Under the pieces are notes generated by a model. That model saw nothing but the letters and a program-made list of their open reading frames with translations. It searched no databases and was not told where the DNA came from. A DNA stretch of 64,000 bases from positions 124,001 through 188,000 of the forward strand of contig NZ_WUWN01000002.1 of assembly GCF_009846865.1 (NCBI RefSeq). The letters run 5' to 3'. Shown piece by piece: positions 1 to 7,793 of the stretch. Origin of the DNA: Puerhibacterium puerhi. Its GTDB lineage: Bacteria; Actinomycetota; Actinomycetes; Actinomycetales; Cellulomonadaceae. The first letter of the stretch is position 1. Every line of letters begins with the position of its first letter. Made by a program: the position numbers and the translations under genes.

Positions 1-742
1 CGGTCTGGAACGTGACGTCCCACAGGCCCGGGGCCTCGGCCTGGTAGGCCTCGCCGCGGGCGAGGTTGCGCAGGAACGCCTTCTGCGCCGTGGCGCGGGA
101 GTTGACGTCGATGGTCTGGTAGGTCTGCGCCCAGTCCACGGACAGGCCCAGGCGGCGCCACAGCTCCTCGAACTGCTTCTCGTCCTGGGCGGTGAGGCGC
201 TCGCACAGCTCGACGAAGTTGCGGCGGCTGACCGGCACCTGGTCGGCGGCCTTGACCGCCTTGCCCTCGGTGCCCTCGTGCGGCGGCACGAAGTCCGGGT
301 CGTAGGGCAGCGACAGGTCCACGCGCACGCCGTAGTAGTTCTGCACGCGGCGCTCGGTGGGCAGGCCGTTGTCGTCCCAGCCCATCGGGTAGAACACCTC
401 GCGCCCGCGCATGCGCTGGAAGCGCGCGACGACGTCGGTGTGCGTGTAGCTGAACACGTGGCCCACGTGCAGCGAGCCCGACGCCGTGGGCGGCGGGGTG
501 TCGATCGAGTACACCTGCTCGCGCGTCGCGGTGCGGTCGAACGCGAACGTGCCCTCGGCGGCCCAGCGGGCGTCGAGCTTGGCCTCGAGCCCGTCGAGGC
601 TGACCTTGTCCGGTACCTCCCGGACCACCGCGCGGACGACGTCGCCGGCTACCGAGGTGCCGGGGGTGGTCGCAGCGGGGGAGGTCTGCTCCGCGCCGGC
701 GCCGGGGGCCGGCGCGGCGGCGTTCGTCGGGAAGTCGCTCAT
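1..742 (-). CDS. valS: Valyl-tRNA synthetase, N-terminal part (gene runs off the left edge)
   Basis: Cytoplasmic class I aminoacyl-tRNA synthetase that charges tRNA-Val; about the first 247 residues are present. The HIGH-type signature LHVGHVF is near residue 91, followed by the GWDDNGLPTERRVQNYYG block characteristic of the ValS type common in actinobacteria. The ATG at 742 is the first in frame and is followed by a poorly conserved Ala/Pro-rich stretch of about 40 residues before homology begins. The 231 bases between it and the leader ORF at 974 must hold the valS promoter; no T-box motif was seen there. Partial only because of the window edge. Confidence 0.93.
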   Translation of the reverse strand, partial: MSDFPTNAAAPAPGAGAEQTSPAATTPGTSVAGDVVRAVVREVPDKVSLDGLEAKLDARWAAEGTFAFDRTATREQVYSIDTPPPTASGSLHVGHVFSYTHTDVVARFQRMRGREVFYPMGWDDNGLPTERRVQNYYGVRVDLSLPYDPDFVPPHEGTEGKAVKAADQVPVSRRNFVELCERLTAQDEKQFEELWRRLGLSVDWAQTYQTIDVNSRATAQKAFLRNLARGEAYQAEAPGLWDVTFQT

Positions 743-973
743 GGTCGCCCATTCTCCCAGATGCCGGCGCCGCGGAAGCACCCGGTCCCGGCCCGCGGGC
801 GGCCACCCGCGCGGGGGCGCTGTGACGGGGGATACCGCCCCGATTCCGAGGTGACGTCTATCGAACCCAGAGACGTGGGCTATCGTTTCTCCTGACGGCT
901 CGGCGCCCGCGGGCGCACCGTCGCCCCCGCCCGGCGTGTGCGCGCGGGCCCCACCATCCTGGAAGGACGTGCC

Positions 974-1045
974 GTGCGACTCGTGGCGTGCTGTCGGTGC
1001 CGTTGCCGCACCCGCACCGCCACCGCCCCGCACCCCCGTCCCTAG
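974..1045 (+). CDS. Cysteine-rich leader peptide upstream of ABC importer operon
   Basis: A 23-codon ORF starts at GTG 974 behind a GGAAGGA ribosome binding site (961-967). The peptide begins VRLVACCRCRCR and has four Cys codons (TGC, TGT, TGC, TGC) among codons 6-11. Its TAG stop (1043-1045) is inside the TAGGAG sequence that serves as the ribosome binding site for the permease GTG at 1054. This is the arrangement expected of a translated leader that senses cysteine supply: ribosomes stalling at Cys codons, or terminating at the stop, would change access to the next ribosome binding site. Cys-rich upstream ORFs controlling sulfur genes are known in mycobacteria; that this one does so is inference. 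Alternative: a chance ORF, but the start, Cys cluster and stop overlap argue against it. Confidence 0.6.
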   Translation: MRLVACCRCRCRTRTATAPHPRP

Positions 1046-1053
1046 GAGATCCC

Positions 1054-2133
1054 GTGTCGCTCGAGCGCTCCGACGAGCTCGCCGCCCCCGGCGGGACCGT
1101 CGGCTCGACCGCCGCGCCCGGCGTCCCCGGCGGCGCACCCGGCCGCCGCTCCGGCCGCCCGGCCCTGTGGCGACGCCTGGCCGCCGACCGGTTCGCCTTC
1201 GCCGGGGCCGTCGTCGTCGCCCTGTACGTCGTGCTGGCCCTGCTGGCGCCGCTGATCACCCGCGCGCTCGGCGTCGACCCGTACACCTACGACCTCGACG
1301 CGCTGGGCCCCAGCGGCGCGCCCGCCGGCGCGTTCGGCGGCATCTCCGCCGAGCACTGGTTCGGCGTCGAGCCGCTGACCGGCCGCGACCTGTTCGCCAT
1401 CGTCCTCATGGGCTCGCGCACGTCGCTGCTGGTGGGCCTGGGCGCGACGGCGGTCTCGGTGCTCGTCGGCACGCTGCTCGGGCTGGCGGCCGGCTACTTC
1501 GGCGGCTGGGCCGACTGGGTCGTGGCCCGCAGCATCGACGTGCTGATCGGCCTGCCGGCGCTGATCTTCATGATCGCCGTCGGCGCCGTCGCCCCCGCGT
1601 GGTTCCCCCGGACGCTGCTGCTGGTGCTGGTCATCGGCCTGTTCGGCTGGTCGAGCATCGCCCGCGTGGTGCGCGGGCAGACGCTCGCGCTGCGCAACGC
1701 CGGGTTCGTCCGGGCGTCGCGCGCGCTGGGCGCCTCGCACGCCCACGTCCTCGGCCGGCAGATCCTGCCCAACCTCGCTGCGACGATCGTCGTGTTCACC
1801 ACCATCGCGGTGCCCGGTGCCATCGGCTCCGAGGCCGCGCTGAGCTTCCTCGGCGTCGGCGTGCCGCCGCCCACCCCGAGCTGGGGGCGGTCCATCGGCA
1901 ACGCCGTGACCTGGTTCTCCGTCGACCCCATGTACCTGGTGTTCCCCGGCGTCGCCCTGTTCGGCATCACGCTCGCGTTCAACGCGCTCGGCGACGGCCT
2001 GCGCGACGCGCTCGACCCGCGCACCGCCGCCCTCGGCCCGGGCGGGCGGGGCTGGGCCCGGCGCCGGCAGCGGCGCGCCGAGCGCGACGCCCGCCGGCAG
2101 GCCGGCCACGACCGGAAGGAGGTGGCCGCGTGA
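1054..2133 (+). CDS. Oligopeptide-type ABC transporter permease (DppC/OppC family)
   Basis: Inner-membrane permease subunit of a peptide/nickel-type ABC importer, 359 residues. After a Pro/Gly/Arg-rich cytoplasmic N terminus comes a first membrane segment (about residues 45-70), a periplasmic loop with WFGVEPLTGRDLF, then the five-segment permease core; the EAA coupling loop is around RASRALGASHAHVLGRQILPN-like sequence near residue 225. The C terminus is a long basic tail (about residues 320-359). GTG 1054 is chosen because AGGAG lies at 1044-1048; an in-frame ATG at 988 would overlap the leader ORF in another frame. Its stop overlaps the next start as GTGA. Confidence 0.88.
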   Translation: MSLERSDELAAPGGTVGSTAAPGVPGGAPGRRSGRPALWRRLAADRFAFAGAVVVALYVVLALLAPLITRALGVDPYTYDLDALGPSGAPAGAFGGISAEHWFGVEPLTGRDLFAIVLMGSRTSLLVGLGATAVSVLVGTLLGLAAGYFGGWADWVVARSIDVLIGLPALIFMIAVGAVAPAWFPRTLLLVLVIGLFGWSSIARVVRGQTLALRNAGFVRASRALGASHAHVLGRQILPNLAATIVVFTTIAVPGAIGSEAALSFLGVGVPPPTPSWGRSIGNAVTWFSVDPMYLVFPGVALFGITLAFNALGDGLRDALDPRTAALGPGGRGWARRRQRRAERDARRQAGHDRKEVAA

Positions 2134-3137
2134 GGGTCGCCCGGTTCCTCGGCACGCGCCTCGCCTCGGTCGTGTTCGTGCTGCTCGTGGTGTCGCTGCT
2201 GACGTACGCGGTGTTCGTGGTCCTGCCCGCCGACCCGGCGCAGCTCGCGTGCGGCAAGCCGTGCACGCCCGAGCGCCTGGAGACGGCGCGCGCGTTCATG
2301 CAGCTCGACAAGTCGTGGGTCGAGCAGTGGTGGGACTTCCTGCACGGCGTGTTCGCCGGCCGCACCTTCGGCGGCTCGGGCGCCACGATCACCTGCCCCG
2401 CCCCGTGCCTGGGCTACTCGTTCCGGCTCAACACCCCGGTCACCGAGCTCATCCTGAACCGCTTCCCCGTCACGGCGTCGATCGCGATCGGGGCCGCGGT
2501 GCTGTGGCTGCTGGCCGGCGTGGCCGGCGGCGTGGTGGCGGCGGTGCGCCGCGGCACGGCGCTGGACCGCTCCCTGATGGTCGGCGCGATCACCGGCGTC
2601 TCGGCGCCGAGCTACCTCGTGGGCCTGCTCGGCATCCTGCTGTTCGGCTTCACGCTCGACATGGTCCCGGTCAGCGGGTACGTGCCGCTGCGCGAGAGCC
2701 CGGTCGACTGGGCGTGGCACCTGGTCCTGCCCTGGGTCGTGCTGGCCCTGCTCAACGCCGCGATCTACACGCGCCTGACCCGCGCGCAGATGCTCGACGC
2801 CCTCGGCTCGGAGTACGTGCGCACGGCCCGCGCCAAGGGCATCACCGAGGGCCGCGTGGTCACCCGCCACGCGCTGCGCAACGTGATGATCCCGGTCGTC
2901 ACGATCTTCGCGCTCGACCTCGGCGCGCTGCTCGGCGGCGCCGTCATCACCGAGAAGGTGTTCTCGATGGCGGGGCTCGGCGCCCTGCTCATCGACGCCG
3001 TCGGCAACACCGACGTGCCGGTGCTGGTGGGCGTCACGGTGTTCACCGCTGCGATCGTCGTCGTCGCCAACCTGCTGGTCGACGTCGTGTACACGCTGCT
3101 CGACCCGCGCGTGCGGCAGGGGAGGGTCGCCCGATGA
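2130..3137 (+). CDS. Oligopeptide-type ABC transporter permease (DppB/OppB family)
   Basis: Second membrane subunit of the importer, 335 residues, with six predicted membrane segments. The first is at residues 7-32; the EAA-loop region SEYVRTARAKGITEGRVV is near residue 228. GTG 2130 overlaps the TGA of the upstream permease and follows GGAAGGAGG. Between segments 1 and 2 the extracytoplasmic region carries two Cys pairs (CGKPC, and CPAPC) that could form disulfides or bind metal. The order permease-permease-binding protein-ATPase differs from the usual dppABCDF order but all components are present. Confidence 0.88.
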   Translation: MRVARFLGTRLASVVFVLLVVSLLTYAVFVVLPADPAQLACGKPCTPERLETARAFMQLDKSWVEQWWDFLHGVFAGRTFGGSGATITCPAPCLGYSFRLNTPVTELILNRFPVTASIAIGAAVLWLLAGVAGGVVAAVRRGTALDRSLMVGAITGVSAPSYLVGLLGILLFGFTLDMVPVSGYVPLRESPVDWAWHLVLPWVVLALLNAAIYTRLTRAQMLDALGSEYVRTARAKGITEGRVVTRHALRNVMIPVVTIFALDLGALLGGAVITEKVFSMAGLGALLIDAVGNTDVPVLVGVTVFTAAIVVVANLLVDVVYTLLDPRVRQGRVAR

Positions 3138-3253
3138 GCCGGCCGGACCTCCTGGCACGTCCCGGCCGGCGATGTACGACGGCGCGCGCGTCCCGCCCGG
3201 GCCCCGCGCGCCGCCGTCGCCGCCCCCGCACCACCCCCTGAACCGGAGACACG

Positions 3254-4957
3254 ATGTCCACCACCGCAACCTCCCGACGCCGGCGCCTCGCCGCCGTCGT
3301 CGCCCCCGTCGCCGCGGCCGCGCTGCTGCTGACGGGCTGCAACGCCAACGAGCGCGCGAACGACGCCGCGGCGTCGGCGTCGCCCACCGCCGTCGAGCGG
3401 GGCGGCACGCTGCGCATCCTCACCTCGGCCACCAGCGTCAACTGGGACCCGGCGATGAGCCAGAGCCTGGCCATCACCTCGCTCGGCCTGGTCGAGCGCC
3501 GCCTGACCGCGTGGAAGACCGACGCCGAGGGCAACACCACCGTGGTCCCGGACCTGGCGACCGACACCGGCACGCCGTCCGAGGACGGCAAGACCTGGAC
3601 GTTCACCCTCAAGGACGGCCTGGCGTTCGAGGACGGGACGCCGATCACCTCGGCGGACGTCAAGTACTCGGTCGAGCGCTCCTTCGCGCCCGAGCTGTCC
3701 GGCGGCCTGAGCTACCACAAGTCGCTGCTCGAGGGCGCCGAGGACTACACCGGCCCGTACCAGGGCCAGGAGCTCGACTCGATCGAGACGCCGGACGACA
3801 AGACGATCGTCTTCCACCTGAACAGCGCCTACGGCGACTGGCCGTGGATCGTGTCGATGCCGGCCTTCAGCGCCGTGCCGCAGGGCAAGGACGACCCGGC
3901 CACCTACTCCACCCAGCCGGTGGCCACGGGCCCGTACCGGGTCGCCGAGACGGTCGAGGGCACGTCGATCACGCTCGAGCGCAACCCCGAGTGGGACGCC
4001 GACACCGACGAGGCCCGCGCCGCCGGCCCGGACTCGATCGTCTTCGAGCTGGGCCAGGACGCCACCGTGGCGGCCCAGCGCCTCATCGCCGACTCGGGCG
4101 AGGACCAGAACGCGTTCGGCGCCAACTTCGTGCCGGCCGCGCAGCTCGCCCAGGTGCAGGGCGGCCCGGCCGCCGACCGGCTCGTGACCTCCGGCCCGGG
4201 CGCGCTGGCCTACCTGGCGATCAACACCCAGGCGGCGGGGCTCGACGACGTCGACGTGCGCAAGGCGATCAGCCTGGCCGTGGACCGCAACGCCTACCGC
4301 GTCGCCTCCGGCGGCGAGATCGCCGGCGACTTCGCCTCGACGCTCATCACCCCGGGCATCCCGGGCCGCGAGGAGTACGAGACGCTGTTCGACGACGTCG
4401 AGCCGTCGGGCGACCCGGAGCAGGCCCAGCAGCTGCTGGCCGGCGCCGGCTGGGACGGCCGCGAGCTGCGGTTCGTGGTCAAGGACGACGAGGCGTCGCT
4501 CGCCCAGGCCCAGGCGATCCAGCAGGGCCTGCAGCGCGCCGGCCTGAAGGTCGCGATCGAGCCGCAGGCCGACGAGGTCTACACCCAGACCGTCACGCAG
4601 GGCGACGGCTCCGGCTACGACCTGACGCTCGGCTCGTGGCAGCCGGACTTCCCGAGCGCGAACGGCAACATCCAGCCGCTGTTCGCCTCCTCGCAGATCG
4701 GCGGGGGCGGCTACAACCTCGCCCGCTACTCCAACCCGGAGGTCGACGACCTCATCGCCCAGGCGACCGCCGAGACCGACCCGGAGAAGGCCGGCACCAT
4801 CTGGTCGCAGGCCGACCGCACGATCGCTGCCGACGCCCCCGTGGTGCCGCTGATCTACACGAAGAACTCGTTCCTGCACGGGTCCAAGGTCGTCAACTTC
4901 CGGATCCCGGACTTCCCGGCCTACCCGAACTACCTGCAGACCTCGCTGGAGCAGTGA
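3254..4957 (+). CDS. Substrate-binding lipoprotein of peptide-type ABC importer (SBP family 5)
   Basis: Extracytoplasmic solute receptor, 567 residues. It has a basic N terminus, a hydrophobic segment and lipobox LLTGC (Cys29), so it should be lipid-anchored. The mature domain starts GGTLRILTSATSVNWDPA and contains the DGLAFEDGTPITSADVKYSVER block typical in form of SBP_bac_5 (DppA/OppA/NikA). Ligand class cannot be read from sequence; the cysteine-rich leader suggests a sulfur-containing peptide or opine-like compound, which is inference. It sits 116 bases after the permeases; that gap contains no convincing gene. Confidence 0.9.
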   Translation: MSTTATSRRRRLAAVVAPVAAAALLLTGCNANERANDAAASASPTAVERGGTLRILTSATSVNWDPAMSQSLAITSLGLVERRLTAWKTDAEGNTTVVPDLATDTGTPSEDGKTWTFTLKDGLAFEDGTPITSADVKYSVERSFAPELSGGLSYHKSLLEGAEDYTGPYQGQELDSIETPDDKTIVFHLNSAYGDWPWIVSMPAFSAVPQGKDDPATYSTQPVATGPYRVAETVEGTSITLERNPEWDADTDEARAAGPDSIVFELGQDATVAAQRLIADSGEDQNAFGANFVPAAQLAQVQGGPAADRLVTSGPGALAYLAINTQAAGLDDVDVRKAISLAVDRNAYRVASGGEIAGDFASTLITPGIPGREEYETLFDDVEPSGDPEQAQQLLAGAGWDGRELRFVVKDDEASLAQAQAIQQGLQRAGLKVAIEPQADEVYTQTVTQGDGSGYDLTLGSWQPDFPSANGNIQPLFASSQIGGGGYNLARYSNPEVDDLIAQATAETDPEKAGTIWSQADRTIAADAPVVPLIYTKNSFLHGSKVVNFRIPDFPAYPNYLQTSLEQ

Positions 4958-4964
4958 CGTCCCT

Positions 4965-6719
4965 GTGACCGACCCGGTGTTCGACGGGCAGCCCCTCCTG
5001 ACGGTGGAGGGGCTGTCCGTCGTGTTCGACGACGGCCGCGCGCCGGTTGCTGACGCCGCCCCGCGGGCCGTGGACGGCGCGTCCTGGGCGCTGCGCCCCG
5101 GCCGCGTGACGGCCCTGGTGGGGGAGTCCGGCTCCGGCAAGAGCGTGTCCGCCATGGCGGTGCTCGGCCTGCTGCCGCGCACCGCCCGCGTGGGCGGCTC
5201 GATCCGGCTCGCCGTCCCCGGGGCGCCGGCCGGGCCGACCGAGCTGGTGGGCGCCGGGCCGGACACGGTCCGCGGCGTGCGCGGCGCCGTCGTCTCGCTG
5301 GTGTCCCAGGAGCCGATGGGTGCCTGGAACCCGGTGCTGACCGTCGGCGACCAGGTCGCCGAGGCGCTGAACGCGCACCGCGCGCGCCGCGAGCGGCTGC
5401 CGCGGCGCGCGGCGGTGGAGCGCGTGCTCGAGCTGCTCGGCGACGCCGGGCTGCCGGACCCGGCCCGCGTGGCGTCGTCCTACCCGCACCAGCTCTCCGG
5501 CGGCCAGCTGCAGCGCGCCATGATCGCCATGGCGCTCGCGCAGGACCCGGTGGCGGTGGTGGCCGACGAGCCGACCACGGCCCTGGACGTCACCGTGCAG
5601 GCCGGGATCCTGGACCTGCTGCGCCGGCTGCGCGACGAGCGCGGCACCGCGGTGCTGCTGATCACCCACGACATGGGCGTGGTCGCCGACCTCGCCGACG
5701 ACGTCGTGGTGATGCGCGCCGGCAGGGTCGTGGAGCACGCGCCCGTGCGCGAGCTGTTCGCCGCGCCGCGCGAGGAGTACACCCGGGCGCTGCTGGACGC
5801 CGTGCCGCACCTCGGGCAGGACGGCTCGGGGGCCGACCGCGCCCCGGCGGAGGCCGCCGGTGCCGACGGTGCCGACGGGGCGCCCGGCGCGGACGGTGCC
5901 GCCGTCGTGCTCGACCACGTCTCGGTGGTCTACCCCGGCCACCGGGGGACCGCGCCGGTGCGCGCGGCCGACGACGTGCAGCTGGCCATCGCGCCGGGCG
6001 AGGTGCTCGGCCTGGTGGGGGAGTCCGGCTCGGGCAAGTCGACGCTCGGGCAGGTGGTCTCCGGGCTGCTGACCCCGACGTCGGGGCGGGTGCTGGTCGG
6101 CGGCGTCGACCTGGCGCGCGCCGGCAGGGCCGAGCGGGCCGAGCGGCGCCGGCACACCGGCATCGTCTTCCAGGACCCGGCCTCCACGCTCAACCCGCGC
6201 TGGACCGTGGGCCGGTCCATCGCCGAGCCGCTGATGCTGCACACCGACCTCGACCTCGACGCCCGGCGGGCGCGCGTGCTCGAGCTGCTCGAGCTCGTGC
6301 GGCTCGGGCCGGAGCACGCCGTGCGGTTCCCGCACGAGCTGTCCGGCGGGCAGCGCCAGCGCGTGGCGATCGCCCGCGCGGTGGCGCTCGCGCCCCGGGT
6401 GCTGGTGGCGGACGAGCCGACGTCGGCCCTCGACGTGTCGGTGCAGGCGCACGTGCTCGAGGTGTTCCGCGACCTGCAGGAGCGCCTGGGCTTCGCGTGC
6501 CTGTTCGTGTCGCACAACCTCGCGGTGGTCGAGCGGGTCGCCGACCGGGTGGCGGTCATGCAGGCGGGCCGGATCGTGGAGCAGGGCCCGACGGCGCAGG
6601 TGCTGCAGGCGCCGCGGCACGCGTATACCCGCGCGCTGGTCGCGGCGGCCCCGGTGGCCGACCCGGACCGGCAGGCCGCGCGCCGGACGGCCCGCGCGGC
6701 CGCCGAGCAGGTGGCCTGA
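4965..6719 (+). CDS. Fused two-domain ABC ATPase of peptide importer (DppD-DppF type)
   Basis: Cytoplasmic energy-coupling subunit, 584 residues, carrying two complete ATPase domains in one chain where many organisms use two proteins. Walker A GESGSGKS is at residues 53-60 and again at about 352-359. Signatures LSGGQLQRAM and LSGGQRQRVA, each with a VADEPT Walker B region, mark the two halves. The linker (about residues 285-310) is Ala/Gly/Asp-rich. GTG 4965 begins 7 bases after the binding-protein stop. The operon seems to end here, because a long palindrome follows immediately and the next gene is convergent. Confidence 0.92.
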   Translation: MTDPVFDGQPLLTVEGLSVVFDDGRAPVADAAPRAVDGASWALRPGRVTALVGESGSGKSVSAMAVLGLLPRTARVGGSIRLAVPGAPAGPTELVGAGPDTVRGVRGAVVSLVSQEPMGAWNPVLTVGDQVAEALNAHRARRERLPRRAAVERVLELLGDAGLPDPARVASSYPHQLSGGQLQRAMIAMALAQDPVAVVADEPTTALDVTVQAGILDLLRRLRDERGTAVLLITHDMGVVADLADDVVVMRAGRVVEHAPVRELFAAPREEYTRALLDAVPHLGQDGSGADRAPAEAAGADGADGAPGADGAAVVLDHVSVVYPGHRGTAPVRAADDVQLAIAPGEVLGLVGESGSGKSTLGQVVSGLLTPTSGRVLVGGVDLARAGRAERAERRRHTGIVFQDPASTLNPRWTVGRSIAEPLMLHTDLDLDARRARVLELLELVRLGPEHAVRFPHELSGGQRQRVAIARAVALAPRVLVADEPTSALDVSVQAHVLEVFRDLQERLGFACLFVSHNLAVVERVADRVAVMQAGRIVEQGPTAQVLQAPRHAYTRALVAAAPVADPDRQAARRTARAAAEQVA

Positions 6720-6743
6720 CCCCGGGCGCGCCGCGCGCTACTT

Positions 6744-6807
6744 CGCCGAGACCCGGATTCTCGGGGGAATGAGCCCGCTCATTCCCCCGAGAATCCGGGT
6801 CTCGGCG
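6744..6807. repeat. Perfect long palindrome, copy A (30-bp arms, 4-base loop)
   Basis: Left arm 6744-6773 and right arm 6778-6807 are exact reverse complements, with loop CCCG. The tips read CGCCGAGAC, as in the three other palindromes of this window (8599, 62556, 63617), but the inner part (CCGGATTCTCGGGGGAATGAG) differs from theirs. It lies between the convergent ends of the ABC ATPase and sigma factor genes, where a bidirectional terminator would be useful. There is no clear T-run on either side. Confidence 0.85.
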
Positions 6808-6814
6808 TTGTTGG

Positions 6815-7693
6815 TCAGCGCAGCCCCAGGACCCCCGCCACCCCGAGCTCCTCGAGCCGCTCGGGGTCGGCCAGCACGTCCAGCCCCGTGATGCGGCCGT
6901 CGGCGATCTCGAACGCCATCACCGACACGACCCTCCCGTCCAGGACGGCGGCCACGGCCGGGCGGCCCCCGGCCAGCAGCGGCGTCGAGTGCGCGGCCAC
7001 CCGCGCGAACAGCGTGGCCTGCTCGGCGATGGCCCGGCCGCCCTCGACGACCTGGCCGCCACGCGCGCCGTAGTCCGCGCGCAGCACCGCCCCGTCGTCG
7101 AGCAGGCCGAGCAGCGCGGTGAGGTCGCCGCGCTGGGCGGCGGCGAGCCAGGCGTCGACGACCTCGCGCGCCCGGCGCGGCGGCGTGCGTCCCGGCTTGG
7201 GCGCCCCGCGCAGCCGGCGCCGCGCCCGCGACGCGAGCTGGCGGGCGGCCTCGGGCGACCGCTCGAGCGCGTCGGCCACCTCCTCGAACGGGCGGCCGAA
7301 CACGTCGTGCAGCACGAACGCGATCCGCTCGGCGGGGCTGAGCGTGTCGAGCACGAGCAGCAGGGCGGTGCTCACCTGGTCGCCGCGCTCGGCCTCGGCC
7401 ACCGGGTCGCCGTCGTCGGCGACCGGCTCGTCGCGCCACGCCTCGACGTGCCACGACTCCTCGCGGGTGCGCCGCGGGCTGCGCAGCTGGTCCAGGCACA
7501 CCCGCGAGACGACGGTGGTCAGCCACGCGTCGAGGTTGTCGATCGCGGCGACGTCCACCCGCTCCAGCCGCAGCCAGGTCTCCTGCACGGCGTCGTCGGC
7601 GTCGGCGGGCGAGCCGAGCAGGCGCGTGGCGATCGCCCGCAGCCGGGGCCGCTCGGTGTCGAAGCGGCGGGCGAGCAGTCGTCGGTCGGTCAT
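6815..7693 (-). CDS. ECF41-family sigma factor with SnoaL-like C-terminal domain (SigJ-like)
   Basis: Alternative sigma factor, 292 residues. Sigma region 2 covers about residues 10-75 (LLGSPADADDAVQETWLRL) and region 4 about 110-165 (TLSPAERIAFVLHDVFGRPFEE). A SnoaL-like domain follows (about 175-290), the hallmark of ECF41, in which the extension modulates activity. The family's conserved C-terminal motifs seem to be represented by ADPERLEEL. ATG 7693 has CCTCCGG (reverse of a Shine-Dalgarno) just upstream. It is divergent from an NmrA-like oxidoreductase, matching the known ECF41 habit of sitting beside a carboxymuconolactone decarboxylase, oxidoreductase or epimerase gene. Confidence 0.9.
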   Translation of the reverse strand: MTDRRLLARRFDTERPRLRAIATRLLGSPADADDAVQETWLRLERVDVAAIDNLDAWLTTVVSRVCLDQLRSPRRTREESWHVEAWRDEPVADDGDPVAEAERGDQVSTALLLVLDTLSPAERIAFVLHDVFGRPFEEVADALERSPEAARQLASRARRRLRGAPKPGRTPPRRAREVVDAWLAAAQRGDLTALLGLLDDGAVLRADYGARGGQVVEGGRAIAEQATLFARVAAHSTPLLAGGRPAVAAVLDGRVVSVMAFEIADGRITGLDVLADPERLEELGVAGVLGLR

Positions 7694-7719
7694 GTCACAT
7701 CCTCCGGAGTCGTGTCGTC
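7693..7719 (+). promoter_or_regulatory. ECF41-type promoter for the NmrA-like gene
   Basis: TGTCACA at 7693-7699, a 16-base spacer, then CGTC at 7716-7719: an exact match to the TGTCACA-N16-CGTC promoter described for ECF41 sigma factors. It reads toward the oxidoreductase at 7794. Its -35 element touches the start codon of the divergent sigma gene. Confidence 0.75.
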
Positions 7720-7727
7720 GAGATGTC

Positions 7728-7754
7728 GACGAGGGCACGTCCTCGTCCGTGACA
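7728..7754 (-). promoter_or_regulatory. ECF41-type promoter for the sigma factor gene
   Basis: Read on the minus strand: TGTCACG (7754-7748), a 16-base spacer, CGTC (7731-7728). It differs by one base from the ECF41 consensus and points to the sigma gene, which suggests autoregulation. The two promoters do not overlap and face away from each other. Confidence 0.65.
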
Positions 7755-7793
7755 TGCACCGGGCATGCACGCGAAGAGCTGAGGAGCAGACCC

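Noticed and set aside
854-895. Two GACGT...CTATCG-like copies upstream of the leader ORF
   Set aside because: Suggestive of an operator or promoter, but the spacing differs and there is no reference motif to support a call.
743-973. Possible T-box in front of valS
   Set aside because: No GGGTGGTACCGCGG-like sequence on the minus strand of this interval.
3134-3241. 35-codon ORF starting ATG 3134 overlapping the permease stop
   Set aside because: Product is almost only Arg, Pro and Ala, typical of chance frames in G+C-rich intergenic DNA; no ribosome binding site of note.
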